NCBI GenBank assembly: GCA_032209605.1
Contig: JASFXZ010000020.1
Location: 441,501-505,500 of the forward strand
Direction of reading: 5' to 3'
Source: Mactromeris polynyma
Taxonomy: Eukaryota > Mollusca > Bivalvia > Venerida > Mactridae
DNA length: 64,000 nt
The position numbers and the translations under genes were made by a program. Within the stretch, counting starts at the first letter, position 1. The number at the start of each line of letters is the position of its first letter. Of the stretch, positions 15,101 through 23,580 are shown piece after piece. The notes beneath the pieces are model-generated. The model did no database searches, was not told where the DNA came from, and saw nothing but the letters and a program-made list of their open reading frames with translations.

Positions 15101-18100
15101 TCACTATTTGCAAGCAGGAAACACTATTTACTCCTTATGGTCACTTCGTTTTCATATTGCCATATGGGGCAATTATTGCTCACTGTCAGTACATGGTGAC
15201 GTCATATGTGACGTTTTCTTGAAATGACGTCGCTTACAGAAGAGGTTGGAAATCGTACAGCGGCCCTCATATGTTCTACTGTATATTTGTTTGTTTGTTT
15301 GGCTTAGTATATTTATGGAGTCCCAGATATGCAGTTTATACTTGACAAAAGTTTATTTTAGGGGTCCCAGGGATGCACAGTAAGTTGAAAATGGGAGTCT
15401 CTAGAAAGAAAAGGGAGTCAGGGACTCAAGATTTCTGTGTCAGGGAAATCCCCGACTCCTCCAAACATCCCGAGCTATTTTATTAAATTCACACGCATCA
15501 GCTTTTGATAAATGTACTTGGTCAAACTTGGCCAGATATCAGAGAATGAACAGCAAGGTCAAGGTCAAATTTCATTAAACCATTAAGGGACATAACTCTG
15601 CTACAATCAATTCATTTTTATCACTAAAGGGACATAACTCTGCTACAATCAATTCATTTTTATCACTAAAGGGACATAACTCTGCTACAATCAATTCATC
15701 AATTCATTTTTATCACTAAAGGGACATAACTCTGCCATAAACCTTCGACTAGAAATGCTGACTGACAATAAGGTACCAATCACTCGTGAAGTTTCATTGA
15801 AATCCAACTACTGGTTTAGGAGAACAAACATCCAGACAGCTAGAGAGAACAACATCAATATAGCTCCCCACCCACTATGTGGAGGGAGAAGGAGACATAA
15901 GTCTAGTATGTTTATATATAATTTCGTGTTTGAGAAAATTTACAATAGTTGATATTTTAACACCTTTCTTGAATTATAAGGGTAAATTTTTCTCTTAATT
16001 ACTGTAGTATCACTTAAATTCGCGGGGGTGAAATTTCGCGCAAACAGCAAAAAAGGCAGTTTCGCGCGGGCCTAAATTCGCGCATTTTAATTTTTTGAAG
16101 AAAAAATGACGGTATCTCAGCGCGTGTTATTTCGTACATCCGTATCATAAGCTGTAAATAGCAATATTCTGCGTATTTACTCTCTGTAATAGAGTCGCCA
16201 ATTAACAATTTTATTGCCATTTGTCATATCTGAATACAATAGAAACGTGTAAAACTTGAATAAACAACATGACTAGTGAGGTTCGCGTCGTATTTTGATC
16301 AGTGTCACCAAGCGCTTGATTCCCTGGTATCCCGATTTTACATTTTCGGTTATGAGTTTGACAAGTTATTTCAGCGAACCAGTCGGGAACGAATTAAAAC
16401 ATACCCCATAACAATACCACAAACAATATGACACGTCCAGCGATTAATTGGCGTTAATTGACACGATTGTACGAATTGTTCAAGAATTAAAGTATGAAGA
16501 AAAAAGTTGCAGTGCGTGCACTCCGGATGACAACGATTTTATGCAGTCGTGTATTCTTTATATAAACATCGTAAACAAAGAAAAATCAATTTATGAATTA
16601 ATGTTCCGTTTAAACCACTCTTACGTACTAGTAATCAAACTGTGTCAAAATATTCCATGTTCCTAATTATTCCACACAGATTATCAGAAAAAACAGCGAC
16701 ATATTATGAAAAGAAAAAACGTAAGTGCATATACACACATTTTCGGACAGACAAAAATTCGGATAGGCATGTTAATTTCGAAAGTTTAATAATCGCGCGG
16801 ACTTAAATTCGCGCTTTGTCTCTAGCGCGAAATACGCGAAAATTAGACCTGCGCGAATTCAAATGATACTACAGTATAGGTATTTTGGCTATAAAATTGG
16901 ACAATCCCGTCATAAATTATCAAAATTCCCCTTGAGATTCAGCACCTAGTGGAACCCCTAATATGTGTCAATACAATCTCAGTACTGATCAATGATTAAA
17001 TGTATTTTTGTTCTTACCAATGTTCTGTAATGCAGAAAGTGAAACAATACTCCATATAATCCATGAAGATCATTCTTTGTGTCAATATAATCATAGATTA
17101 CAAGAATCCATCGTAACAGTAAACACTGAAATGTGAAACAAAATAGAATTCTGAAAGAGGAAATAATCTGATGGCAACAAACATATTGATTAATGCAGTT
17201 AGCAAAATCGTCTAAAGGTCTGAAACTCAAACTAAGACTTTAAATTTGCAAAAATGATATTAACCAGCCTTTACTTTCCATTCAATATAATTGAACACAT
17301 TTTGTACATGTAATTGTTGTTACACGCTCTACACGTTTACCCATTTTTTTTAAAATATGTAATACGACAAAGAGCATTTAACATTTTAAAGGCTGAATTT
17401 TAGTCTTAAAATGTTTGTGAATAATACCCCTGATATCCGGTTCTCACCAAAACAGTAACGCTCATACCCCTGATATCCGGTTCTCACCAAAACAGTAACG
17501 CTCATACCCCTGATATCCGGTTCTCACCAAAACAGTAACGCTCATACCCCTGATATCCGGTTCTCACCAAAACAGTAACGCTCATACCCCTGATATCCGG
17601 TTCTCACCAAAACAGTAACGCTCATACCCCTGATATCCGGTTCTCACCAAAACAGTAACGCACATACCCCTGATATCCGGTTCTCACCAAAACAGTAACG
17701 CTCATACCCCTGATATCCGGTTCTCACCAAAACAGTAACGCTTGTACCCCTAATATCCGGTTCTAACCAAAACAGTAACGCTCGTACCCCTAATATCTGG
17801 TTCTCACCAAAACAGTAACGCTTGTACCCCTGATATCCGGTTCTCACCAAAACAGTAACGCTCATACCCCTGATATCCGGTTCTCACCAAAACAGTAACG
17901 CTCATACCCCTGATATCCGGTTCTCACCAAAACAGTAACGCTCATACCCCTGATATCCGGTTCTCACCAAAACAGTAACGCTCATACCCCTGATATCCGG
18001 TTCTCACCAAAACAGTAACGCTCATACCACTGATATCCGGTTCTCACCAAAACAGTAACGCTCATACCCCTGATATCCGGTTCTCACCAAAACAGTAACG

Positions 18101-21100
18101 CTCATACCCCTGATATCCGGTTCTCACCAAAACAGTAACGCTCATACCCCTTATATCCGGATCTCACCAAAACAGTAACGCTCATACCCCTGATATCCGG
18201 TTCTCACCAAAACAGTAACGCTCATACCCCTTATATCCGGTTCTCACCAAAACAGTAACGCTCATACCCCTTATATCCGGTTCTCACCAAAACAGTAACG
18301 CTCATACCCCTGATATCCGGTTCTCACCAAAACAGTAACGCTCATACCCCTTATATCCGGTTCTCACCAAAACAGTAACGCTCATACCCCTTATATCCGG
18401 TTCTCACCAAAACAGTAATGCTTGTGCCGGATATTTCTAACAGTATCAGCAGCCAGTGACAGATTTCTATATACCTGTATGTTGATTGATGGTTTCCTGG
18501 TACAGATCCAGGAGATGCATTTTAACACAGCTTCTTCAGGTACGCTGGAGTGTGGAATCAATGCTTTGATTATCCTCTTACACACAGTCTCCACTAGATA
18601 AATATACAAAATGTATTAAAATCAAGGAACATATACGTCAAGGAACATATACATCAATCAAATATAACACAGAAATATACCAGGATTGGTTTCTGCAACA
18701 GAATATATGGATTACCTTGTACTCGACGTGAATGAGGAACAGAATATATGGATTACCTTGTACTCGACATGAATGAGGAACAGAATATATGGATTACCTT
18801 GTACTCGACATGAATGAGGAACAGAATATATGGATTACCTTGTACTCGACATGAATGAGGAACAGAATATATGGATTACCTTGTACTCGACATGAATGTG
18901 GAACAGAATATATGGATTACCTTGTACTCAATACAGTCAATGTTACCACACAACATTTCTACAACTTGTTGAACAATAATATTTACTTATACTACAGCTT
19001 CCACTAAAGATCCCAGTGGGTGTCATTTGATCCAAACGAAGTCCCTTCTATTACACAATGCAGTGTTTATTTTGGCTTACTTGGGAAGATGACCCTTACC
19101 CTTCAAATTTTTGCGCATTAAACATTGAAACTGGGAAAAAGATTAGCAATTACAGGGTTAATTCTATGTCAGATTTTCCATGAGAGAATTGCTCCCATTT
19201 GTCAAAAATTGGTGAGAGAATTTCAATTTCAGTGAGATTTTTAATGAGAAATGGATAACGCAAAAATAAAACATTGCTGAGTAATTTTATGCATATTGAC
19301 TAGAATGAAACACTTATGTATTGATATAAACTGATGCTACATTATTATTTAAACTGATTATGTTACAATGTGTATATGTATGGCAGATGATGTCTTCCCA
19401 TCTCATTAATGTGCATCACTTCAGATGGTAAAGATGCTTATTAAATACAGTGAGTAAAACGTTTGTAAACAAAGACTCTTCCTGGGTGCACAAACACTTG
19501 AAAACAATTGAGCGAAAAGACATTAAATAAGCCAAAAAGCACAAAATACACAAACTGCAAGTATGACATGCAAAAGCTAGAATTATCCCTGCAATTACAG
19601 CTTAATATTAGGAATAAATGTGAAGGATGCAGGACTTTTTTGAGAGGAAATGAAGATAAGTTTACCTTGCAGACCGTCTGCTGCGACGTCAACAAGAGAT
19701 GATATATGTAAGGGAGACAATCCAGTACTAATTGCTGTTTCCTCTATACATCCTAAGGCCGATATCAATTCTTCATTTCCTCGAAACTTTTGTCTTGACT
19801 TTGCTGGAAACAAAGAATAAAGTGTTCAATAATATAACAAACTATGTACATGTGATTGTATTTATTTGAGGAGGAAACTTTGACCCACAGTTGATAGTAT
19901 GAGGTATTCATTCCATTCTGCAGGGGGCTGCCCCAGAATTTAGTTCAATCGCTGGGATAGGAGCATGCCAAGTGGTCAGTTTATGGGAGTGGTTTTTGCT
20001 CTTCTCTTATTTTTTTTATTTTAACCTCATAAATGGTGGTTATATGTCAGTTTTAAATCTGAGGAAACATGCAGTCTAAATAACAGAACCCTTAGAATAG
20101 ACTGATAAATTTTTTATCGTGATTCGGTTGCAGTCCTCCTTGATTGAAATGTGTCTGCATTATCATACATGTGAAGTAAACATCGTGAATTTTTATTTAA
20201 TATGGGGTAAAACCGGTATGTTTTAGTTCATTCCCGACTGGTTCGCTGAAATTATTCGGGATACCAGTCCAAAAATCACGTTTTTGGGTTTATATGGACG
20301 CTTTAAACCATGGAATCAAGCGCTTGGCGACACTGATCAGAATACGATGCGACCCTCTTTTGTCATGTTGTTTATTCAAGTTTCTATTGTATGCAGATAT
20401 GACAATTGGCAATAAAAGGGTTAATTGGCGACTCTATTAAACGGATGACCCCCTGATTACGAGTTAATTAGCAAAATATTGCTATTAACAGCGTATGATA
20501 CGGATGAAGACATGATAGTGACAAAATTTCAGCCACACAAAAAAAAATCCCGTTTTGAGTCTCAATCTCCCGCTTTTCGAGGTGCAATCTCCCGATTTGC
20601 CTACAGAAAAGGTTCACATGGGTTTCCAGTCAACTTGTATCGTTTTTGGTCAACTCGTACTGTAGTCAACTCATACCGTCACATGTATGCATTATTCTGA
20701 CTAGAAAAAGTTTTAAGTAAAATCTGTTAGGAACATTCTGTCATATACATAAAGATAAATAGTAACTGCACTGATTGCATCATCACCAATGCCTTTATTT
20801 GGTTGTTTTCGGTTAAACATGTTATCTTGAAATTGTTGTTTTGTCACCAGAACACTTTTGAGATAAATGACAGCATGAAACATTTGTTGTAGCTTTAAAA
20901 CAGAATACAAGATGATAATCAGAATACTCATGCTCCATTTGGGATCCAGTCATTGGACAGCCGGACCAATAAAAAACAGTCAGTTCCAATATATCGGTCC
21001 ATATGGATCAGGTTTTACAACAGCCGTTGCTGTTTTCACAATGCAATTTTCTTATATGCACCAATTATTTCCCCAATAATCTTCTAAACTTTGTGTTGTC

Positions 21101-21452
21101 AAAAAGGCCTTTTGGGAGTGAATACTACATTTATTATATAGAGAGTGGGCTGGCTGACTACTTCTGGTGACAGAAGATTCCAGAGAACGATGGAGGATGG
21201 ATAGAAGCCATGCATAACCTACTGAAATAAACCAGGGACCGTTATGTATTCCAGAATAAACTCAAGGGAAAATCGCGAAAATACGTTACAAAACATTTTT
21301 AGGATTATTTTGACATTTTCTACATTTTCTCACACGTCAAAGAAACTTTACCCTTAAAAGGCTTATTTACCTGTAATAAAATATTCAACAGCTACGTCAA
21401 TATCTCTCGCATGTCTTTTTTTGTTGGACATTTTACATTTTGTATTTGACAT
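1..21452 (-). CDS. CENPI: CENP-I (centromere protein I), 15 exons in window, 3' end beyond the left edge
   Basis: CENP-I is a HEAT-like helical subunit of the constitutive centromere-associated network; with CENP-H, -K and -M it helps build the inner kinetochore on CENP-A chromatin. Exons (high to low coordinate): 21452-21371, 19803-19666, 18593-18475, 17125-17018, 14180-14085, 12227-12138, 10908-10759, 9995-9831, 8201-8093, 7019-6937, 5531-5414, 4767-4703, 3726-3635, 602-449, 115-<1. Every junction is AG/GT and all phases match, giving about 561 codons without a stop. The order of segments matches vertebrate CENP-I as I recall it: the AVEYF start, ICHLLYLLTRKEDV, the RRKIDPIPVIHSLTS segment, FWISKTLQE and the LPFVLLVEP segment. 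Human CENP-I is about 756 aa, so roughly 200 C-terminal residues lie outside. The long basic N-terminal tail of the human protein is absent, or lies on an exon I did not find. The start could be 21452 or the in-frame ATG at 21431. Confidence 0.92.
449..602 (-). CDS. CENPI: CENP-I exon 14
   Basis: 154 nt, phase 2 to 0. Encodes IYLFSQDKEDFDAVDVMQSF, then KMCLAACVSE and FEMCVLDFLDL, corresponding to the human SKLIHYVGWLSTTAM..FILDFYEKV. The acceptor CTTTCCAG lies only about 38 bp from the 31-bp array. Confidence 0.88.
641..3408. repeat. 31-bp minisatellite, about 90 copies, in CENP-I intron 13
   Basis: The core of the unit is tatctacatactgga followed by ggctgtctacatgag or close variants. Because 31 is not a multiple of 3 and the unit lacks stops, all three plus frames are open for long stretches, giving a 31-residue pseudo-peptide repeat. 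Positions about 754-1160 hold a higher-order repeat of 136 bp in three near-identical copies. Diversity is high at the left end and units are nearly uniform at the right end. Confidence 0.97.
3635..3726 (-). CDS. CENPI: CENP-I exon 13
   Basis: 92 nt, phase 0 to 2. Encodes CKIVMCFTDLLRNHAANEWP then RSLDKIDDNS, aligning with the human CSVLQSLKELLQNWL helix. The intron that follows contains the 2.8-kb, 31-bp repeat array. Confidence 0.88.
3759..3880. repeat. 14-bp tandem repeat, about 8.7 copies
   Basis: Unit acattcttcactgt, in the CENP-I intron just 5' (transcript sense) of exon 13, starting 33 bp beyond its acceptor. Confidence 0.95.
4703..4767 (-). CDS. CENPI: CENP-I exon 12
   Basis: 65 nt, phase 1 to 0. 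Encodes FYDGVLEPLRKLFFSSSVYG followed by K, matching the human LLFDHLAQLFFTSTIYFK helix. Acceptor TTTTCAG, donor GTGAGT. Confidence 0.9.
4816..4970. repeat. Dispersed CCAAT-containing repeat, example copy
   Basis: Shares the layout 'tctgattgg...gtttctaagtg..., ctgaccaatggcaaagctac, aaggctggtct' with copies near 3470-3570, 10941-11068, 11225-11315, 40551-40690, 63196-63300 and 63477-63560. About 120-150 bp each, with no coding potential; inverted CCAAT motifs sit on both sides of the middle. Confidence 0.65.
5414..5531 (-). CDS. CENPI: CENP-I exon 11, its 5' end duplicated as a minisatellite
   Basis: 118 nt, phase 0 to 1. Encodes EGIPAVDVEISDYLQNWNG then VHYSPLIFKLVSRCRLYSFP, matching the human LPLWDGL..QFLQLVSWIPFSSF segment. 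The first 32 coding nt and the acceptor form the first unit of a 55-bp tandem array running to 5889. Only the acceptor at 5533-5532 gives a frame that joins exon 12. Donor GTAAGT. Confidence 0.88.
5500..5889. repeat. 55-bp tandem array, 7 copies, containing a splice acceptor and exon start
   Basis: Units start at 5500, 5555, 5610, 5665, 5720, 5775 and 5830. On the minus strand each unit is a pyrimidine tract, TTTCTATCTACAG, and then 32 nt of CENP-I exon 11. The copy bordering the exon differs slightly at the exon side (gatatctcc versus gatatatcc in several others). Confidence 0.96.
6937..7019 (-). CDS. CENPI: CENP-I exon 10
   Basis: 83 nt, phase 1 to 0. Encodes ELVDSKQNNKQRVTSLLQ then LTKLFSDFLQ. 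It fits between the TLQE helix and the EGIP segment. Acceptor TTATTGCAG, donor CAG/GTTTGA. Confidence 0.83.
7361..7663. repeat. 99-bp tandem repeat, 3 copies
   Basis: Units begin near 7361, 7460 and 7559 and share tttgggcttgaagaactgct. The third copy has a diverged start. Lies in CENP-I intron 9, between exons 10 and 9. Confidence 0.93.
8093..8201 (-). CDS. CENPI: CENP-I exon 9
   Basis: 109 nt, phase 0 to 1. Encodes IGAVLRSDALKHVMSYT then FQFWISKTLQE, matching the human MGSVLNNSLLLHYI...YYWLSQTLQEE. Two overlapping AGs occur at the acceptor (CCCAGCCAG); only the downstream one keeps the frame set by exon 8. Confidence 0.9.
8680..9226. repeat. 39-bp minisatellite, 14 copies, CENP-I intron 8
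   Basis: Unit contains gtgtacacctagatgtaagc. It is stop-free on the minus strand, giving a spurious 180-codon frame of 13-residue repeats (VIFVLTSRCTQCT). Copies are nearly identical, with only a few substitutions, so amplification is recent. Confidence 0.97.
9831..9995 (-). CDS. CENPI: CENP-I exon 8
   Basis: 165 nt, 55 codons, phase 0/0. Starts SKKRRKIDPIPVIHSLTS, corresponding to the basic 'KRKW..IPVL' block of vertebrate CENP-I, and ends FKCVLDNLETIE. Donor GTAAGT. Confidence 0.9.
10196..10531. repeat. 24-bp minisatellite, 14 copies, CENP-I intron 7
   Basis: Unit ggaatgagaatggatgggcc plus gggt. It reads as GMRMDGPG on plus and as IHSHSTRP on minus. Variants alternate 'gatgag' and 'gatggg'. 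It is locally GC-rich compared with surrounding sequence. Confidence 0.97.
10759..10908 (-). CDS. CENPI: CENP-I exon 7
   Basis: 150 nt, 50 codons, phase 0/0. Encodes a helix-rich segment beginning SFFPNYDRKWISTVGQV and ending ERLNPSGNNGDLMP. It covers the variable linker that in human CENP-I precedes the KRKW motif. Donor GTAAGT. Confidence 0.87.
11416..11959. repeat. 34-bp minisatellite, 16 copies, CENP-I intron 6
   Basis: Unit begins ttcatacctatcttacagtg and ends tctggatgattcgg. The transcribed strand shows a donor-like TAG/GTATGAA in each unit. Confidence 0.97.
12138..12227 (-). CDS. CENPI: CENP-I exon 6
   Basis: 90 nt, 30 codons, phase 0/0. Encodes GTQAFLSGLLSIYRHYYPSL then VHVANTRSYK, matching the human LQALLSLYKFFAPALISV region. 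Donor GTATGT. Confidence 0.9.
12427..12702. repeat. 27/28-bp minisatellite, 10 copies, CENP-I intron 5
   Basis: Unit gcctactgactacactgagt plus actgtaac. Six 28-bp and four 27-bp units (tacact versus taact), with the short units clustered in pairs. Confidence 0.95.
12759..13283. repeat. 35-bp minisatellite, 15 copies, CENP-I intron 5
   Basis: Unit attgatatttgatcaacaga plus tgctgatacatgtat. Rare variants (attgacat, aatgatat) recur as an adjacent pair at about 12860-12905 and again at 13035-13080, showing block duplication. Confidence 0.97.
13560..13880. repeat. Dispersed repeat with 'ggacagacagacagatggac' tail
   Basis: Contains ctctgctcttactaaataa and a 'gacagacagacagatggacaaggg' type tail. 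I associate such tails with common interspersed repeats of bivalves; the family is not determined. Confidence 0.5.
14085..14180 (-). CDS. CENPI: CENP-I exon 5
   Basis: 96 nt, 32 codons, phase 0/0. Encodes MPYICHLLYLLTRKEDV then RVRFLIQYQKDM. CHLLYLLTRKE is close to identical with vertebrate CENP-I and is the strongest family signature in the window. A 52-bp tandem array starts 7 nt upstream of its acceptor. Confidence 0.95.
14188..14967. repeat. 52-bp minisatellite, 15 copies, next to CENP-I exon 5
   Basis: Unit contains attgtagacatacaacacat and atcaagggattgaaccacta. In transcript sense the last unit ends 7 nt before the exon 5 acceptor. On the minus strand each unit carries GGTTCAATCCC, which fits the RNA polymerase III B-box consensus. 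Confidence 0.97.
15584..15737. repeat. ~42-bp repeat around 'gggacataactctg', about 3.5 copies
   Basis: Units of aagggacataactctgctac with an intervening caattcatttttatcac. The motif lies within a dispersed sequence (15500-15960) that also contains 'caaggtcaaggtcaaattt'. I recognise such motifs as frequent in bivalve genomes, from general knowledge rather than a search. Confidence 0.8.
16002..16874. mobile_element. 873-bp non-autonomous DNA transposon with TA target duplication
   Basis: Left end CTGTAGTATCACTTAAATTC and right end, reverse complemented, CTGTAGTATCATTTGAATTC form terminal inverted repeats. Both are flanked by TA (16000-16001 and 16875-16876), the Tc1/mariner-type target site. 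Sub-terminal regions are rich in TTCGCG/CGCGAA motifs. No transposase-length frame is present. It sits in CENP-I intron 4. Confidence 0.85.
17018..17125 (-). CDS. CENPI: CENP-I exon 4
   Basis: 108 nt, 36 codons, phase 0/0. Encodes LLLRWILVIYDYIDTKNDL then LYGVLFHFLHYRTL, which matches the human 'YRWLVAMFDFIDRKE..LLYG' helix pair. Acceptor TTTCAG, donor GTAAGA. Confidence 0.92.
17421..18420. repeat. 40-bp minisatellite, 25 copies, CENP-I intron 3
   Basis: Unit ctcatacccctgatatccgg plus ttctcaccaaaacagtaacg; 25 units fill 1000 bp. Variant positions are few (tgatat/ttatat/taatat). On the transcribed strand every unit shows TTTTG/GTGAGAA, close to a strong 5' splice site. Confidence 0.98.
18475..18593 (-). 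CDS. CENPI: CENP-I exon 3
   Basis: 119 nt, phase 1 to 0. Encodes ETVCKRIIKALIPHSS, then VLKCISWICTRKPSINIQ. It aligns with the human ILKCMIP...VVKAVSWLC region. The donor is CAG/GTATAT, a fairly weak site. A 40-bp minisatellite carrying donor-like motifs begins 54 nt further into the intron. Confidence 0.9.
18697..18930. repeat. 41-bp tandem repeat, 5.7 copies, CENP-I intron 2
   Basis: Unit contains aacagaatatatggattacc and ttgtactcgacatgaatga. The transcribed strand carries CAAG/GTAATCC in each unit. Confidence 0.95.
19666..19803 (-). CDS. CENPI: CENP-I exon 2
   Basis: 138 nt, phase 1 in and phase 1 out. Encodes KSRQKFRGNEELISALGC and continues to ISSLVDVAADGLQG. This corresponds to the vertebrate segment ending in a 'LLNIALSG'-like helix. 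Acceptor AG at 19805-19804, donor GTAAAC. Confidence 0.87.
20200..20440. mobile_element. Inverted relative of the 16002-16874 element (internal part)
   Basis: Reverse complement shares blocks with 16180-16425, such as tcagcgaaccagtcggga, gatcagtgtc.ccaagcgctt, and cttgaataaacaacatga. No CTGTAGTATC terminus was found, so this is a truncated or recombined copy. It lies in CENP-I intron 1 in the opposite orientation. Confidence 0.75.
21371..21452 (-). CDS. CENPI: CENP-I exon 1
   Basis: Starts at ATG 21452-21450 (G at -3); a second in-frame ATG at 21431 would remove seven residues. It encodes a short basic stretch and then DIDVAVEYFIT, matching the first conserved block of CENP-I. The donor GTAAAT lies just below 21371. 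Ends in phase 1. A TIR element begins about 120 bp upstream. Confidence 0.82.
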
Positions 21453-21573
21453 AACGTTAGCGCCATAGCATTTAAAATTGTTATGGCTAAAATCTAAATA
21501 CCAACCACTATGTGGTTTTATTTAACACCCAGTACAGCTGAAAATAGTACGTTTACTCCGCGGATTAGGTAAA

Positions 21574-22522
21574 GGGTCATCTCGGCCCACTTACAGTCTC
21601 GGCCCGGTCCGACTCGGCCCGGTCCGACTCGGCCCACTTTTGAAGTGCAATGAATAGGCAAAGTTTATTCACACGTTCCGGTCCGACTCGGCCCACTTTT
21701 GAAGTGCAATGAATAGGCAAAGTTTATTCACACATTCAGGTCCGACTCGGCCCACTTTTGAAGTGCAATGAATAGGCAAAGTTTATTCACACATTCAGGT
21801 CCAACACGGCCCACTTTTGAAGTGCAATTCGGCATATTAAAGAATGTGATAGAAGTCGTCTTTTTAATAGCAAAGAAAAGGCGGAGATATTCACACATTC
21901 GGCATATTAAAGAATGTGATGGAAGTTTATACATGTGTTGTGTTCAGTATCATTAATTATCATTCTACGTTCTTCATTTTCGTGTCTGTCTTTTATGTAT
22001 ATGTGACCTGTGTTCAACTTATGTGTATAGTTTGTTGTATGCGTAAAGATAAATGATTACAAATGTTACATGTATTTGATTTCATTTGTTGTCTAATCGT
22101 TTGTTCGTCATTTGTTATCTGTGCATTATCTGTATTCATTATTTATGTATTGTGCTTTATCTGGTATTTATGTATTGTTTGTTATTTATACCAATATTAT
22201 GACATAACTATTAAATTTTTTATATGGTCTACTTTATTATAACAGATACCAATATACATTTCACGGGGAAATTTCCACTGTACCGCGAATCTTCACAGCA
22301 CTGAGAATATTCAGTAATGTTTTCAACTTACATTTAACTTAAATATTAACGATCAATGTATCAAAAATCAACACTTAGAATGTTCATATATATGGCATCA
22401 ATAATGTGAAAAAACTTTGCCTATTCATTGCGCTTCAAAAGTGGGCCGAGTCGGACCGGGCCGAGACTGTAAGTGGGCCGAGTCGGACCGGGCCGAGACT
22501 GTAAGTGGGCCGAGATGACCCT
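21574..22522. mobile_element. ~950-bp element with long terminal inverted repeats, upstream of CENP-I
   Basis: Both ends read inward AGGGTCATCTCGGCCCACTT, followed by tctcggcccggtccgactcg and then a segment with gaataggcaaagttt, so the TIRs are about 100 bp. The left TIR has expanded into four ~57-bp sub-repeats (about 21640-21830); the right end has a duplicated gtaagtgggccgag block. ACTCCGCGGA occurs just outside each end (21556 and 22528) in direct orientation. No transposase is encoded. Confidence 0.8.
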
Positions 22523-23114
22523 GAATCACTCCGCGGACAAGCAAAAATACAATCTACATGCAGAGTTGTCATTCCTGCTAAGCTCCTATACGCATGTATG
22601 AAACCACGGAAATATTTCCTTGATGAAACGGTACGCACACATTTCATTTTTAGAGAATGTGATTGTCCTTAACCTGATAGTGAAGACGTTTCGTAAATAT
22701 TGCTTTAAATATCCATCAATTATTTGAAATATGGAAGTAGGGCCAAACCTAGTCCAGCCACGGACGTCACATCTCTATACTGTCGCTGTTACGAACGACG
22801 CGTGTAAAAGTCGGAGTACAGAGACATGTATGCGGGGCTAGGCCAAACCTATAGCTCTATGTTTGAGACTGGAATTACTAAATCTATTTTTGTTGATGGA
22901 GATCTATTATCACGGACTTATATACGTCCGTTCTATTATACAAAATTCGTAAAATTCACAGCACTTGTAACTTCAACCAGCTGTTTGTTTAACTGATAAA
23001 TAGATTTATTAGGAAGGGGTATCAATCCTAGCATAATGATGACGATATCGCCTGTAAGATTTTAAATAAATCAACAGTTGAGAGATTTTATTTAACTGCA
23101 TATGCCGGACACGA

Positions 23115-23580
23115 ATAATTTAAATGAGATTTGTTGCAGGGATCGCCACATACACAAGACAATGCCTCCCCGCATATACCTCCGTGAAAACAACAGCCCA
23201 CAAAACATCAGGCATTGAAGATATACAAGGGGAAGGGAAACGGGGGGGACGCAAGGTACAGCCAGGCCGGGCATAAAGGACAACTGAGGAAAATTAAGGA
23301 GGACGAACAGGGGGGATTTAATGGATGGATAGATCACGGAACAAGTCAAGAAAGCCAGCAACAATAGGTCCAAAGGGTGGATAACATTAACACAATATAG
23401 CAAGTGAAAGAATTGCACATGGGGAAAAGGGAATTTAACATACATCTAAAACATAAATAGAAATAATAACCATACAGCGATTTACAGCCTTGGAACTGTC
23501 AGTAAAATACTGGGGGTTTAAATCGAGTTAACAGCTATATTACCTCACACTTAACCGCTATATGACCATATGGGCGATAC
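23115..23580. mobile_element. Dispersed ~470-bp repeat, second full-looking copy
   Basis: Shares gatcgccacatacacaagac, the 'gaaaacaacagcccacaaaac' core and the tail tcacacttaaccgctatatg with the 33966-34437 copy, in the same orientation. Confidence 0.75.
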
